A DNA stretch of 64,000 nucleotides from contig JAYFRN010000014.1 in assembly GCA_034925865.1 (NCBI GenBank), forward strand, positions 20,750 through 84,749, given 5' to 3'. The notes beneath the pieces were generated by a model. The model did no database searches. It worked only from the letters and a program-made list of their open reading frames with translations, and was not told the DNA's origin. Shown piece after piece: positions 40,992 through 50,053 of the stretch; position 1 is the first letter of the stretch, and every line of letters begins with the position of its first letter. Made by a program: the position numbers and the translations under genes. The stretch is from Oscillospiraceae bacterium (lineage in GTDB: Bacteria; Bacillota; Clostridia; Oscillospirales; SIG627).

Positions 40992-43154
40992 ATGTCAAAA
41001 GGAATTCTTGTCATAGAGCTCCGTACCGGGCAGGACGCTCTTCCGGTCGGAGACAGCAGCATAGTGGTAAAAGCCGAAAACGGCGATACGGTATATCAGG
41101 GATATATCGGCAATGAGTCCGCCGGATTTTCGGAAGAAATAGAGCTTGACGCGCCGGAAATATCGCTTTCGCTTGCGCCGGACAGCGCGGAGCTTCCTTA
41201 TTCAAAATATGATGTCTATGTGGAAAATCCGGCCTTCTTCCCGTTCGATATTCAGGGCATACAGATTTTCGGAGATACAAAGGCGATACAAAAGCTTCAG
41301 ATGATCGCGACTCCCGTACAAACACAATACACACCTGTAAGTGTCGATATCGGTGAGCATGGGCTCCGGCTTAATGAACCGAAGAAACCGGAATACGACG
41401 GTAAAGTATTCGCCAAGAAACAAGTATTCATACCCGCCTTTATAACCGTTCATCTCGGCGATCCTTCCTCAAACGCGCCGAACGTAAACGTTGATTTCAA
41501 GGATTACATAAAAAATGTCGCAAGCAGCGAAATATATCCGACATGGCCGGAAAATTCACTACGCGCCAATATAATAGCCCAAATATCCCTCGTGCTCAAC
41601 CGTATATATACCGAATGGTATCCGGAGAAGGGATATAATTTCAATATCACATCATCTCCGGTTTATGATCAATATTTTATTTACGGTCGCAACATATATG
41701 ATAATATAAGCATGATCGTGGATGAAATTTTCAATGTCTATATGATAAAACCCGGACGCACAGAGCCATTTTTCGCTGAATATTGCAACGGCTCCTCCAT
41801 CACCTGTAATGGCATGAGCCAATGGGGCACGGTCGAGCTTGCTGATCAGGGAGCCTCCGTCGACGCGATACTGAAAAATTACTACGGAGATATAAATCTG
41901 GTCAGCACGGATGTGGTAAGATCAACAGTCGGTTCATACCCGGGTTATCCGCTGAAAACCGGAATGTCGGGGGAATATGTCAAATCAGTCCAGAACCAGC
42001 TGAACAGGATAGCTGTAAATTATCCTTCCATCCCTTCCTACGCTTCCGACGGAGTGTACGGCGCGGAAACCGAGGACGCAGTCAAGGAATTTCAAAAGCT
42101 TTTTGATCTGACGCCGAACGGAATCGTCGACAAATCCACATGGTATCAGCTCTCATATGTAAATTCGGCAGTAAATAAGCTTTCAAAGCTTACAAGCGAA
42201 GGAAACAGCGCAGTTTACAATGAATACGAATACCCGGGATATCCATTGAAATACGGCTCGTCCGGCGATGATGTGAAAAAGATGCAGTTTTTCCTTGATA
42301 AAATATCCGTATTTTACCCGACTGTGGCACCGGTCAGTATCGACGGCAAATTCGGTTCAGGCACAAAAAACTCCGTAATGGCGTTTCAACGAACCTTCGG
42401 CCTGGCTCAGGACGGCATTGTCGGAGCGGAAACCTGGAATCAGATAACAAACGCATACAGAGGAATAGGCCAAAATGTTATTGTCCCGCAGCAACCCGCG
42501 GAGCTTACGCCCTTTCCGGGGAAACCCGTATACAAAGGTCAGCAGAATGAAAACGTCGAATATATTCAGCGCGTGCTTAACTCGATAGGAGAGGTGTTCT
42601 CACGCATTCCGGCGCTTGTTCCGGACGGCAAATTCGGAAACGCCACTTATGATGCCGTGGTTGCATTTCAATCCATATTCGGATTAAAGGAAGACGGAAT
42701 AGTCGGTCAGGTCACATGGAATCACATGAACGAGGTATATTCCGCCGTCGCATCCGGTTGTATATATGAGCTTGATCCCGATGTACCAATTGTAACTTAT
42801 CCCGGAAGCCCGGTCGGACCGGGCAGCACAGGAACTGATGTAACATATATTCAGAACAGTATAAATAAAATCCGCCTTTTGCTGGCCGAAATACCCCGTC
42901 TCACAGCTGACGGAGTTTACGGACCAGACACAAAGAAAGCCGTCATGATTTTCCAGGGGATATTCGGGCTTCAGCAGGACGGTATTGCCGGAAAGGACAC
43001 ATGGTCAATGATAAATTATATGTTGTCGGCGGTTTCATCCGGCTGTATGGTTCCCCTTGTCCGCATTCCCACTGAATTACCGAGGGGAAACGGAAACGCC
43101 AACAGACCTCCGCTGCTTGGCGAGGATATGCAAAATTACTTGAATAGAATGTAA
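40992..43154 (+). CDS. SpoIID/LytB-like protein with four peptidoglycan-binding repeats
   Basis: A 720 aa protein resembling the clostridial SleC-type cortex-lytic layout. Residues 1-105: beta-rich domain (GILVIELRTGQDALPV). About 160-300: SpoIID/LytB-like domain, recognised by YPTWPENSLRANIIAQIS and GMSQWGTVELADQG near KNYYGD. Then four PG_binding_1 repeats (about 310-390, 410-495, 515-600, 625-700), each with a YPGYPLKTG- or FPGKPVYKG-like start, a DGxFG or DGVYG motif and GIVxxxTW. No signal peptide is present. The start at ATG 40992 has AGGATGG 8 bp upstream; the frame is open further upstream. Likely acts on spore cortex or cell wall. Confidence 0.85.
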   Translation: MSKGILVIELRTGQDALPVGDSSIVVKAENGDTVYQGYIGNESAGFSEEIELDAPEISLSLAPDSAELPYSKYDVYVENPAFFPFDIQGIQIFGDTKAIQKLQMIATPVQTQYTPVSVDIGEHGLRLNEPKKPEYDGKVFAKKQVFIPAFITVHLGDPSSNAPNVNVDFKDYIKNVASSEIYPTWPENSLRANIIAQISLVLNRIYTEWYPEKGYNFNITSSPVYDQYFIYGRNIYDNISMIVDEIFNVYMIKPGRTEPFFAEYCNGSSITCNGMSQWGTVELADQGASVDAILKNYYGDINLVSTDVVRSTVGSYPGYPLKTGMSGEYVKSVQNQLNRIAVNYPSIPSYASDGVYGAETEDAVKEFQKLFDLTPNGIVDKSTWYQLSYVNSAVNKLSKLTSEGNSAVYNEYEYPGYPLKYGSSGDDVKKMQFFLDKISVFYPTVAPVSIDGKFGSGTKNSVMAFQRTFGLAQDGIVGAETWNQITNAYRGIGQNVIVPQQPAELTPFPGKPVYKGQQNENVEYIQRVLNSIGEVFSRIPALVPDGKFGNATYDAVVAFQSIFGLKEDGIVGQVTWNHMNEVYSAVASGCIYELDPDVPIVTYPGSPVGPGSTGTDVTYIQNSINKIRLLLAEIPRLTADGVYGPDTKKAVMIFQGIFGLQQDGIAGKDTWSMINYMLSAVSSGCMVPLVRIPTELPRGNGNANRPPLLGEDMQNYLNRM

Positions 43155-43172
43155 ACTGATATACTAAAAATC

Positions 43173-43201
43173 CGACCGGAACGTCAATGACGTTCCGGTC
43201 G
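43173..43201. terminator. Bidirectional terminator
   Basis: Arms CGACCGGAACGTCA/TGACGTTCCGGTCG form a near-perfect 29 bp palindrome between two converging genes, with ATTTTTAG following on the minus strand and a short TTT on the plus strand. Confidence 0.85.
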
Positions 43202-43240
43202 TTTGCTGGATAATTATTTATTTTGTATTGTAGCGTTCTA

Positions 43241-43260
43241 TTATTAAAAACGGCAATTTA
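43241..43260 (-). repeat. MITE-like repeat, solo end
   Basis: A single terminus, TTATTAAAAACGGCAATTTA, matching the ends of complete copies, with no second end or hairpin nearby. Confidence 0.6.
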
Positions 43261-43282
43261 ATATCTTTCCGGAAGCTTTTCA

Positions 43283-43747
43283 TTAGGATTGCTCCACTGT
43301 TACGGATAAAATCTGTTGTGTATACCCCTTTGAGGTATAATACTCCGTAATCTCGGCTTTCGATCTGCCGTAGGTTATTCCGTTCCATTCGCTGTCCTTT
43401 GGAACAACATAGGTCACGATAGTGCCGTTCAGGGTATAAGTGCCATCGGGATCGGTTTCTTTGAAGTGTCCGTATGCTTCGGTTGCTTCCGTTTCGCTTG
43501 TATAGTTATATAAAAGCGTATGTTCGGATACCTTTTCGTTTTTGAATTCGCAGATATGCACTTCATAATAACCGTCTGCCTGCTTGCCGAAGGCGAGCCG
43601 GTCGCCGATAAAACCGTCCATTATCTCGGTCTGGCTCAGAGTTTCACTTTTGACAGGCTCGGCGGCGTCATTGCATGAATACATAGCGAGACAAAGCACG
43701 CACAGAAGCGCAAACGCAAGCATACGTACGAGGATTGTATTTTTCAT
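43283..43747 (-). CDS. Small lipoprotein of unknown function
   Basis: A 154 aa protein with a lipoprotein signal peptide (VLCLAMYSC) and an acidic mature part. No family recognised. The region FGKQADGYYEVHICEFKN and the later KAEITEYYTSKGYTQQI suggest an alpha/beta fold exposed on the outer face of the membrane. It follows a Gfo/Idh/MocA gene by 22 bp in the same direction and ends at a strong terminator. No clear evidence links the two functions. Confidence 0.75.
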   Translation of the reverse strand: MKNTILVRMLAFALLCVLCLAMYSCNDAAEPVKSETLSQTEIMDGFIGDRLAFGKQADGYYEVHICEFKNEKVSEHTLLYNYTSETEATEAYGHFKETDPDGTYTLNGTIVTYVVPKDSEWNGITYGRSKAEITEYYTSKGYTQQILSVTVEQS

Positions 43748-43769
43748 TTATGAATTTCCTGTTCCCGGA

Positions 43770-44819
43770 TCAAACCAGCTCAAGCACGCCGTTTTTATCC
43801 GCGGAGCGCATCTCGGCATTTGTTATGCGTATGGCTTCCTTGCTGGATTCGAGCGGAATGCGGTCGCAGATGAAGCCGTTGTCAACACAGGTGGTGTAAT
43901 AAGCAAGCTCGTTGTAATACGCGTCGAGCGACGGACCGTATATTGAAATATCCGGGGAGAAAGAGGGCTTCTTGTGGGGATATACTGTAAGCTTGCCGTT
44001 TTCATAGAGGATACATGCATCCTCAAGGTCAACCTTGTAGCCGTATGTAAAACCGACACCCTTGTATGCCGTGTCGTCGATGGCGGTGATGGTTTTGCGG
44101 TCGTCATAGATGTAGTTGGTGTTGACGATATCGTATGCGCTGCCCGGGAAGGTGGTTTTTCCGATAGTGGAAACACCCTGTGGCATACCGAAGATCCAGT
44201 TGATTACATCGATATCGTGGACGTGCTGGTCGCAGAGAGCTCCGCCGCCCTTTTCGCGTTTGATTATCCAGTTTTGCCAGGAGCCGCTTGTTTCATGATC
44301 CTGATATCCGCCGCGCCAGAAATATCCGCCGTTTACTCCGCCGTAGGTCTTGTTGACGACAATCTGTTTAAGATATACATATTCGGGCCAGAAGCGCAGG
44401 CAATGCCCGATGATAAGCTGTTTTCCGGCTTTGTGAGCGGCGTCAATCATCTTCTGGCAATCCTCCTGATTGATGGCCATGGGCTTTTCACAGAAGCAGT
44501 TTCTGCCGCTTTCGAGCACCTTGATCGCGGCCTCGCAATGGAGATATGTGGGCATTACGATATCGACATAGTCGAGATCTTCTTTTTTCAGCATTTCGTC
44601 AAGCGAGGTATAGTGAGCATAGTCGGACAGATTCGTTTTAGGCTGTCCCTCGTTTTCAACCAGATTAACGATGGCGCTGTCTTTTCCTTCAAGCTTATTT
44701 TTTTCGACATCGCATATAGCGACAACCTTGATGGGATATCCGTCGCGCATAAGCTTTTCATATGTAGACAGATGAAATTTACCCATCCGTCCCAGACCGG
44801 AAATACCTATTCTGAGCAT
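43770..44819 (-). CDS. Gfo/Idh/MocA family NAD(P)-dependent oxidoreductase
   Basis: A 349 aa sugar or inositol dehydrogenase-type enzyme. The Rossmann motif GISGLGRMGKFHL opens the protein, EKPMAINQEDCQKMI holds the conserved Glu-Lys-Pro, and GGALCDQHVHDIDVINWIFG the substrate/catalytic His-Asp region. Substrate unknown; inositol, scyllo-inositol or related sugars are typical of the family. GGAG precedes the ATG. Confidence 0.93.
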   Translation of the reverse strand: MLRIGISGLGRMGKFHLSTYEKLMRDGYPIKVVAICDVEKNKLEGKDSAIVNLVENEGQPKTNLSDYAHYTSLDEMLKKEDLDYVDIVMPTYLHCEAAIKVLESGRNCFCEKPMAINQEDCQKMIDAAHKAGKQLIIGHCLRFWPEYVYLKQIVVNKTYGGVNGGYFWRGGYQDHETSGSWQNWIIKREKGGGALCDQHVHDIDVINWIFGMPQGVSTIGKTTFPGSAYDIVNTNYIYDDRKTITAIDDTAYKGVGFTYGYKVDLEDACILYENGKLTVYPHKKPSFSPDISIYGPSLDAYYNELAYYTTCVDNGFICDRIPLESSKEAIRITNAEMRSADKNGVLELV

Positions 44820-44856
44820 AATATTCTCCTTTATTTGACTGATTAAATTTTACTTA

Positions 44857-46080
44857 TTATATATTGATCTTAAGAAATATTTTCTTTCCTTTGCGTATGA
44901 TGATTCCGTTCTCAAAATCGGATTTGGCATAGACTAATGCAAAATCAGAAATTTTTTCTTCATTGACGCTTATTCCTCCCTGGGAAACAAGGCGGCGCGC
45001 CTCTCCTTTTGAGGGAGCTAATCCGGATTTCACGAGAAGATCCGTGATTATGATCCCGCCATCTGTGAAATCACAGTCGGAAAGCGTATACGAAGGCATA
45101 TCGGCGGCAGCTCCGGCGGATGCGCCGAATACCGTGCCTGCGGCGTCCCGCGCCTTTGCCGCTTCTTCCTCGCCGTGAACCATCTTTGTCAGCTCGTAAG
45201 CGAGGCGAACCTTTACCGGATTAAGCTCGGAGCCAGAGAGCACTTCATATTCGGCTATTTCCTCGAGAGGAACAAAGGTCAGCATTTTCATTAGACGTAC
45301 GACGTCGCAATCGTCCGTGTTGCGCCAATATTGATAAAATTCATACGGACTGGTCTTCTCCGGATCAAGCCATACGGCTCCCTTTTCGGTTTTGCCCATT
45401 TTCCGCCCGTCTGAGGTAGTCAGCAGCTTGAAGGTCATACCGTATGAATCGCCGCCCGTTTTACGGCGTATAAGCTCCGTTCCGGCAAGGATATTCGACC
45501 ATTGATCGTCGCCGCCCATTTCAAGGGTGCAGCCGTAATCCGTGTAGAGCTTGTAAAAATCATATGCCTGCATCAGCATATAATTGAACTCGAAAAACGT
45601 CAGACCTCTTTCATATCTGATCTTGAAGCATTCCGCGGCAAGCATCCTGTTGACCGTGAAGTGTACGCCGACTTCGCGCAGAAAATCGATATAATTGAGA
45701 TTCATAAGCCAATCGGCGTTGTTGAGTATCATTGCCTTTCCGTCTGAAAAATCTATAAAGCGCGACATCTGCTTTTTAAAGCAGCTCACATTGTGGTCGA
45801 TAATTTCCGGTGTAAGCATTTTTCGCATATCGCTTTTGCCGGATGGATCTCCGATCATTCCGGTTCCTCCGCCCATAATGGCGATCGGACGGTGCCCGGC
45901 CTGCTGCAGATGCTTCATTATTACCATCTGCAGAAAATGACCGACATGAAGGCTGTCGGCTGTCGGGTCAAACCCGATATAGAAGGTGACGCAGCCGTTG
46001 TTCAGCTTTTCTCTGAGCCCTTCTTCGTCTGTGCTCTGCGCAAGCAGTCCCCGCGCGCAAAGCTCGTCATATACTTTCAT
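44857..46080 (-). CDS. tyrS: Tyrosine--tRNA ligase
   Basis: Class I synthetase, 407 aa. HIGH-type motif [11 protein letters not shown], tyrosine pocket region [12 protein letters not shown] and [14 protein letters not shown]-type motif [12 protein letters not shown], and a C-terminal S4 RNA-binding domain (residues about 345-405, [19 protein letters not shown]). No T-box leader is seen before it; the gene follows recN by 16 bp and should be read with it. In related clostridial genomes this slot after recN often holds spoIVB-spo0A. Confidence 0.96.
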   Translation of the reverse strand: MKVYDELCARGLLAQSTDEEGLREKLNNGCVTFYIGFDPTADSLHVGHFLQMVIMKHLQQAGHRPIAIMGGGTGMIGDPSGKSDMRKMLTPEIIDHNVSCFKKQMSRFIDFSDGKAMILNNADWLMNLNYIDFLREVGVHFTVNRMLAAECFKIRYERGLTFFEFNYMLMQAYDFYKLYTDYGCTLEMGGDDQWSNILAGTELIRRKTGGDSYGMTFKLLTTSDGRKMGKTEKGAVWLDPEKTSPYEFYQYWRNTDDCDVVRLMKMLTFVPLEEIAEYEVLSGSELNPVKVRLAYELTKMVHGEEEAAKARDAAGTVFGASAGAAADMPSYTLSDCDFTDGGIIITDLLVKSGLAPSKGEARRLVSQGGISVNEEKISDFALVYAKSDFENGIIIRKGKKIFLKINI

Positions 46081-46096
46081 GTTGTATGTTAACCTT

Positions 46097-47824
46097 TCAT
46101 AATTGTCGGCCTGAGCCGTCTTCTGTTATTAAAAGCTCCCCGGCGCTCCTGACGGTGTTTTCGGTGATGTTCATACCGCCCAGTATCCTCGCAAGCTCAT
46201 TGATCCGTTCCCGGTCGGAAAGCGTTTTAAAAACAGTTTCGGTGCGCCCGCCGTCCTCGCGCTTTTCAACAAGGATATGCGTGTCGGCGGCGCCCGCAAC
46301 CTGTGCGGAATGAGTCACGCAAAGCACCTGACGCTCCGCTCCGAGAGAGCGCATGGAAAGACCGATTTTCCTCGAGGTCTTTCCGGAAACGCCGGTGTCA
46401 ATTTCGTCAAATATCATTGTACCCGCGTCAAACGCGGTTGTCAATACCGTTTGTAAAGAAAGCATAATTCTTGACAGCTCTCCGCCGCTGGCGATTTTGG
46501 ACAGAGGCATAAATGGCTCACCTGCGTTTGTCCTGATCATGAATGAAATGTCATCGGCGCCGTTTATATCAAAGGCGCAAATACCGCCCTTTTCCCGCGG
46601 CGATATCGAAACGCAAAAGCCCACCTTGGGCATATCAAGATAAGAGAGCTTTTCGGTTATGTCTTTTTCAAGCAGTCGTGACGCGCGTTCTCTTACCGCG
46701 TGTATTTTCATCGCGAAATCCTTGACACGCGAAACAATCAAAGCGCGGGACGCCTCCAGCTCCGAGAGCTTTCCTGCGCCGGACTTAAGCAATTCCAGCT
46801 TTGCCTTGTTTTCTTCAAGGTGTGAAAGAACAGTGCCGACATTTTCTCCGTATTTGAGCTTCAGATGGTATATGATGTCAATTCGAGATTCCACCTTGTC
46901 CAGCTCGGCGGACGGATCGTCTATATCCTCTCCGCAGATAGCCGCTATCGATTCCGCGGCCGCCGACGCTTCATACGAAAGATTCATCAGGCTTTCCGAT
47001 ACAGCGCCGAATTCGGGAACAAGCGAAACAAGCTCTGACAGCTTTGCGGACGCGAGCATCAAAAGCTCGGCGGCGCCCCGCTTTCCCGCGCCCGCGCCGT
47101 TGACGGCTCTGATGGCGAGCTTTACGGCGGAGCAAATTTTTTCAGCGTTGACGAGCCTTTCGCGCCGCGCGAACAGCTCTTCCTCCTCGCCGGGCTTTAA
47201 TCTGGCGGAGGAGATCTCATTTATTTCATATTTTAAAAGCTCGGCGCGTTCCGCCGCGCCTTTTTCGCGCGCTGTAAGCGACTTGATTTCCCGTTCGCAT
47301 TCCGTCAGCTCTGAAAACGCGGAACGGTATTCGCTTATTAGCTGTGAAAGGTCAGAATCCGGCAGCTTTTCGGCGTAAACATCGAGATACCCGATATGCT
47401 TTGATTCGTCGCACAGAGCGAGAGACTCATTCTGACCGTGGATGACGATCAGGGAAGAGGCGGCCTCCTTCAGCACTGAAACAGTGGTGACGCGTCCGTT
47501 TACCCTGCAGACGCTGCGGCCGTCAGAGGTCATAGATCGACATAACTCAAGCTGTCCGTCGCGCGTGGCCGCTATTCCGGAGCGTTCAAGCAAATCGTAT
47601 ACATACCCGGTAACGCCGTCAAAAACTCCGGATACAAGACAGCCGCTTTCTCCGGTGCGTATTATATCACGCGGAGTTCTCGCTCCGCAGAGGAACCCGA
47701 TCGAATCTATGAGGATGCTTTTGCCTGCGCCGGTTTCGCCTGTTAGAACCGTAAAGCCCGGCGCGGGGAGCAAATCGGCCGATTTTATCAGCGCGATGTT
47801 TTCTATATGTATGCCTGAAAGCAT
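46097..47824 (-). CDS. recN: DNA repair protein RecN
   Basis: A 575 aa SMC-like ATPase for double-strand break repair. Walker [17 protein letters not shown] at the N-terminus, a long coiled coil between about residues 160 and 390, and the C-terminal signature [18 protein letters not shown] with Walker [17 protein letters not shown]. Length is normal. It sits 7 bp after argR and before tyrS, in the standard Firmicutes cluster. Confidence 0.96.
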   Translation of the reverse strand: MLSGIHIENIALIKSADLLPAPGFTVLTGETGAGKSILIDSIGFLCGARTPRDIIRTGESGCLVSGVFDGVTGYVYDLLERSGIAATRDGQLELCRSMTSDGRSVCRVNGRVTTVSVLKEAASSLIVIHGQNESLALCDESKHIGYLDVYAEKLPDSDLSQLISEYRSAFSELTECEREIKSLTAREKGAAERAELLKYEINEISSARLKPGEEEELFARRERLVNAEKICSAVKLAIRAVNGAGAGKRGAAELLMLASAKLSELVSLVPEFGAVSESLMNLSYEASAAAESIAAICGEDIDDPSAELDKVESRIDIIYHLKLKYGENVGTVLSHLEENKAKLELLKSGAGKLSELEASRALIVSRVKDFAMKIHAVRERASRLLEKDITEKLSYLDMPKVGFCVSISPREKGGICAFDINGADDISFMIRTNAGEPFMPLSKIASGGELSRIMLSLQTVLTTAFDAGTMIFDEIDTGVSGKTSRKIGLSMRSLGAERQVLCVTHSAQVAGAADTHILVEKREDGGRTETVFKTLSDRERINELARILGGMNITENTVRSAGELLITEDGSGRQL

Positions 47825-47831
47825 GATGATG

Positions 47832-48317
47832 TCACTGCCTGTATTCGTTAATAAGTCCCTCTATGCGCGTGCAGAACAAGAGCGCTTTTTTGGGGGAAGC
47901 AAAAGCTATGAATATCGTGTCGTCGCCGGCCAGCGAACCGAGAACCTCATCCCATTTAAGTGAATCGATTGCCGCCGCTGCCGCGTTTGCGGTTCCTGGG
48001 AGAGTATTTACTATGGCAAAATTTTGAGCCTGAGCAACCTTGATGACAACCTGTATGAGTACGCTTATGTATTTGCGTGATTCACCCCAGATTTCTTCGT
48101 CCGTTCCGATAATGTATTTATATGTGCTGTCGGTATCGGCCGTTTTGATCAGACGGAGCTTTTTTATATCCCGCGAGATGGTCGCCTGAGTCGCGTTGAA
48201 ACCGGCGGCGTTGACAAGCTCCGACAGCTCGGTCTGTGTCCTGACTTCATTGTCCGCAATAAGCTTCAGTATGAGATCGTGTCTTTTTTCCTTTGAATTT
48301 TGTGATGCTCTGCCCAT
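47832..48317 (-). CDS. argR: Arginine repressor ArgR
   Basis: A 161 aa regulator of arginine metabolism. N-terminal winged helix (TQTELSELVNAAGFNATQAT, ISRDIKKLRLIKT) binds ARG boxes, and the C-terminal domain carries the arginine-binding hexamerisation region LPGTANAAAAAID and GDDTIFIAFAS. Position between nadK and recN is the conserved Firmicutes arrangement. No ARG box target is evident within the window. Confidence 0.96.
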   Translation of the reverse strand: MGRASQNSKEKRHDLILKLIADNEVRTQTELSELVNAAGFNATQATISRDIKKLRLIKTADTDSTYKYIIGTDEEIWGESRKYISVLIQVVIKVAQAQNFAIVNTLPGTANAAAAAIDSLKWDEVLGSLAGDDTIFIAFASPKKALLFCTRIEGLINEYRQ

Positions 48318-48359
48318 ATAATCAGTTCCTTCCTCTGTTTTTCTATTGTTCAGCTTGTA

Positions 48360-49202
48360 TTAAAATTTTCCGTATAATATGCTGTGAAACGGTCTGTTGA
48401 GTATACGCATAAGCTTTCCCTTTTTTTCGGACCGCTTTATTTTAATTCTGTCTGCCGGGAAAAGCTTTACGGTCGTATGCCCGTCGATTGTAATAAAGGC
48501 ATCGCTGTCGCGAGTCTCGACCCCGGCAACAGTAAGAAGCCTTTCCGGAGCGAATATCAGCGGTCGTGAATTTATAAGCGAATGTGAACAGATGGGCGTC
48601 ACGCATATGCATTCACAGCCCGGGTCGCACACCGATCCCCCGGCGGAAAGAGAATATGCCGTTGAACCATTCGGAGTGGCGAAGATTATTCCGTCGGCGC
48701 GGTAATGAGAAACATGGTTTCCGTCGCAAAACAGCTCGAATTGAACCACCCTCGAATTGCTTGTCGCCGACAGACACGCATCGTTGAGTGCAGAAAACGT
48801 CTGCGTTTCTCCCTTGCGTTCCAGCAGGACATCAATCATCATGCGTTCTTCTATATGTGCGTCTGTTTCAAATACGCGCCCCAGAAGCGATATTTCCGTC
48901 GCCTCCAGCTCCGCCATGAAGCCGACACGTCCGAGATTGACGCCGAGAACCGGGATCAGGATCGCGTCGCGCACGGCGGAAAGAATCGTTCCGTCGCCGC
49001 CGAACGTAATAATCAGGTCGGCGAATTTGATTATATCTTCCTTCGGCGCGAAGCGGCACAGCTCTTTAAGCGCGCTCTCGGAGTATGACGGCTCTGCCCA
49101 GAGCGTGCCTCCGTGCTCGCGCAGAATCTGCGCCGCGCGTTTTGTGACGCAAAGACCTTCGTCTTTTTTTTCGTTGGGATATATATAAATATTAGATATC
49201 AT
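48360..49202 (-). CDS. nadK: NAD kinase
   Basis: Phosphorylates NAD to NADP; 280 aa, cytosolic. Motifs: FGGDGTILSAVRDA (catalytic GGDGT), VNLGRVGFMAE, DACLSATSNSRVV and DGIIFATPNGSTAYSLSAGG. In the cluster it follows tlyA and precedes argR. Confidence 0.96.
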   Translation of the reverse strand: MISNIYIYPNEKKDEGLCVTKRAAQILREHGGTLWAEPSYSESALKELCRFAPKEDIIKFADLIITFGGDGTILSAVRDAILIPVLGVNLGRVGFMAELEATEISLLGRVFETDAHIEERMMIDVLLERKGETQTFSALNDACLSATSNSRVVQFELFCDGNHVSHYRADGIIFATPNGSTAYSLSAGGSVCDPGCECICVTPICSHSLINSRPLIFAPERLLTVAGVETRDSDAFITIDGHTTVKLFPADRIKIKRSEKKGKLMRILNRPFHSILYGKF

Positions 49203-49260
49203 TCTGTTTCAGCGCCTTTCAGCATTTTCCGGCAGTTTTTATCATATGAGCTGTGAGCCA

Positions 49261-50004
49261 TTACGCCATGAGCCGGAACAGCCCGAGAAATTCAATATTG
49301 CCGCTTCCGTCGCCGCCGCATATCGGCGAACGTACGGTACCGCAGAGCGAAAAGCCGCTTTTCGCGGCCTTTTCCCCGAGCGCCGAGATGACGTGCGGGT
49401 ATACGGCCGGATTCTTTATTATTCCGGCTTTTGACAGATACTCCCTGCCTGCTTCAAACTGGGGTTTTATCAGCGAAACAAGCGCCGCGCCCGGTTTTAA
49501 TACGGATTTGAGTGCAGGATAAATCAGTGACTGTGAAATGAACGACACATCCATTACCGCAAGCCCGAAATTTTCGGAAAAGTCAGACGGCTTCATTAAC
49601 CGCGCGTTGTAATTCTCGACGGAAACAACTCTGCTGTCTTCATAAAGCGTTTTATCAAGCTGACCGTGACCGTTTTCTATAGCATAAACCTTCGCCGCTC
49701 CGCGCTTTATAAGACAGTCGGTAAATCCGCCTGTACCCGCGCCTATATCCGCGGCAACCGCTCCGGTCACGTCTATGCCGAAATATTCCAGAGCATAATC
49801 AAGCTTCAGCCCTCCTCTTCCGACAAACCGCGCGAAATCGTTCGGAAGTACGACGATTTTTTCATTTCCTGATGTCTCTCTTGCGCATTTATCCGCGACC
49901 GCGCCGTTTATGGTCACAAAGCCCTCTTCAATGAGCCTCTTTGCGTGAGTGCGTGACCGCGCAAGTCCGCATGAGGCAAGATATGAATCCAGTCTCATTG
50001 TCAT
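49261..50004 (-). CDS. tlyA: TlyA-family rRNA 2'-O-methyltransferase
   Basis: A 247 aa protein: an N-terminal S4 RNA-binding domain (RLDSYLASCGLARSRTHAKR, residues about 3-60) and an FtsJ-like methyltransferase domain with SAM motif VAADIGAGTGGFTDCL and YAIENGHGQLD. The family methylates 16S/23S rRNA and, in some hosts, contributes to haemolysis and capreomycin susceptibility. Two ATGs are possible (50004 or 49998) after AAAGG; the first is chosen for spacing. Confidence 0.93.
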   Translation of the reverse strand: MTMRLDSYLASCGLARSRTHAKRLIEEGFVTINGAVADKCARETSGNEKIVVLPNDFARFVGRGGLKLDYALEYFGIDVTGAVAADIGAGTGGFTDCLIKRGAAKVYAIENGHGQLDKTLYEDSRVVSVENYNARLMKPSDFSENFGLAVMDVSFISQSLIYPALKSVLKPGAALVSLIKPQFEAGREYLSKAGIIKNPAVYPHVISALGEKAAKSGFSLCGTVRSPICGGDGSGNIEFLGLFRLMA

Positions 50005-50053
50005 CAACGCCTTTCTACTTCGTTTTGCGGCTGTTCCGCTCACGGTATTCCAA

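Noticed and set aside
43974-44846. 290 aa plus-strand frame opposite the Gfo/Idh/MocA gene
   Set aside because: Antisense shadow; the minus-strand frame has full family motifs.
46081-46096. T-box leader for tyrS
   Set aside because: Only 16 bp separate recN and tyrS, leaving no room for a leader; no T-box sequence is present.
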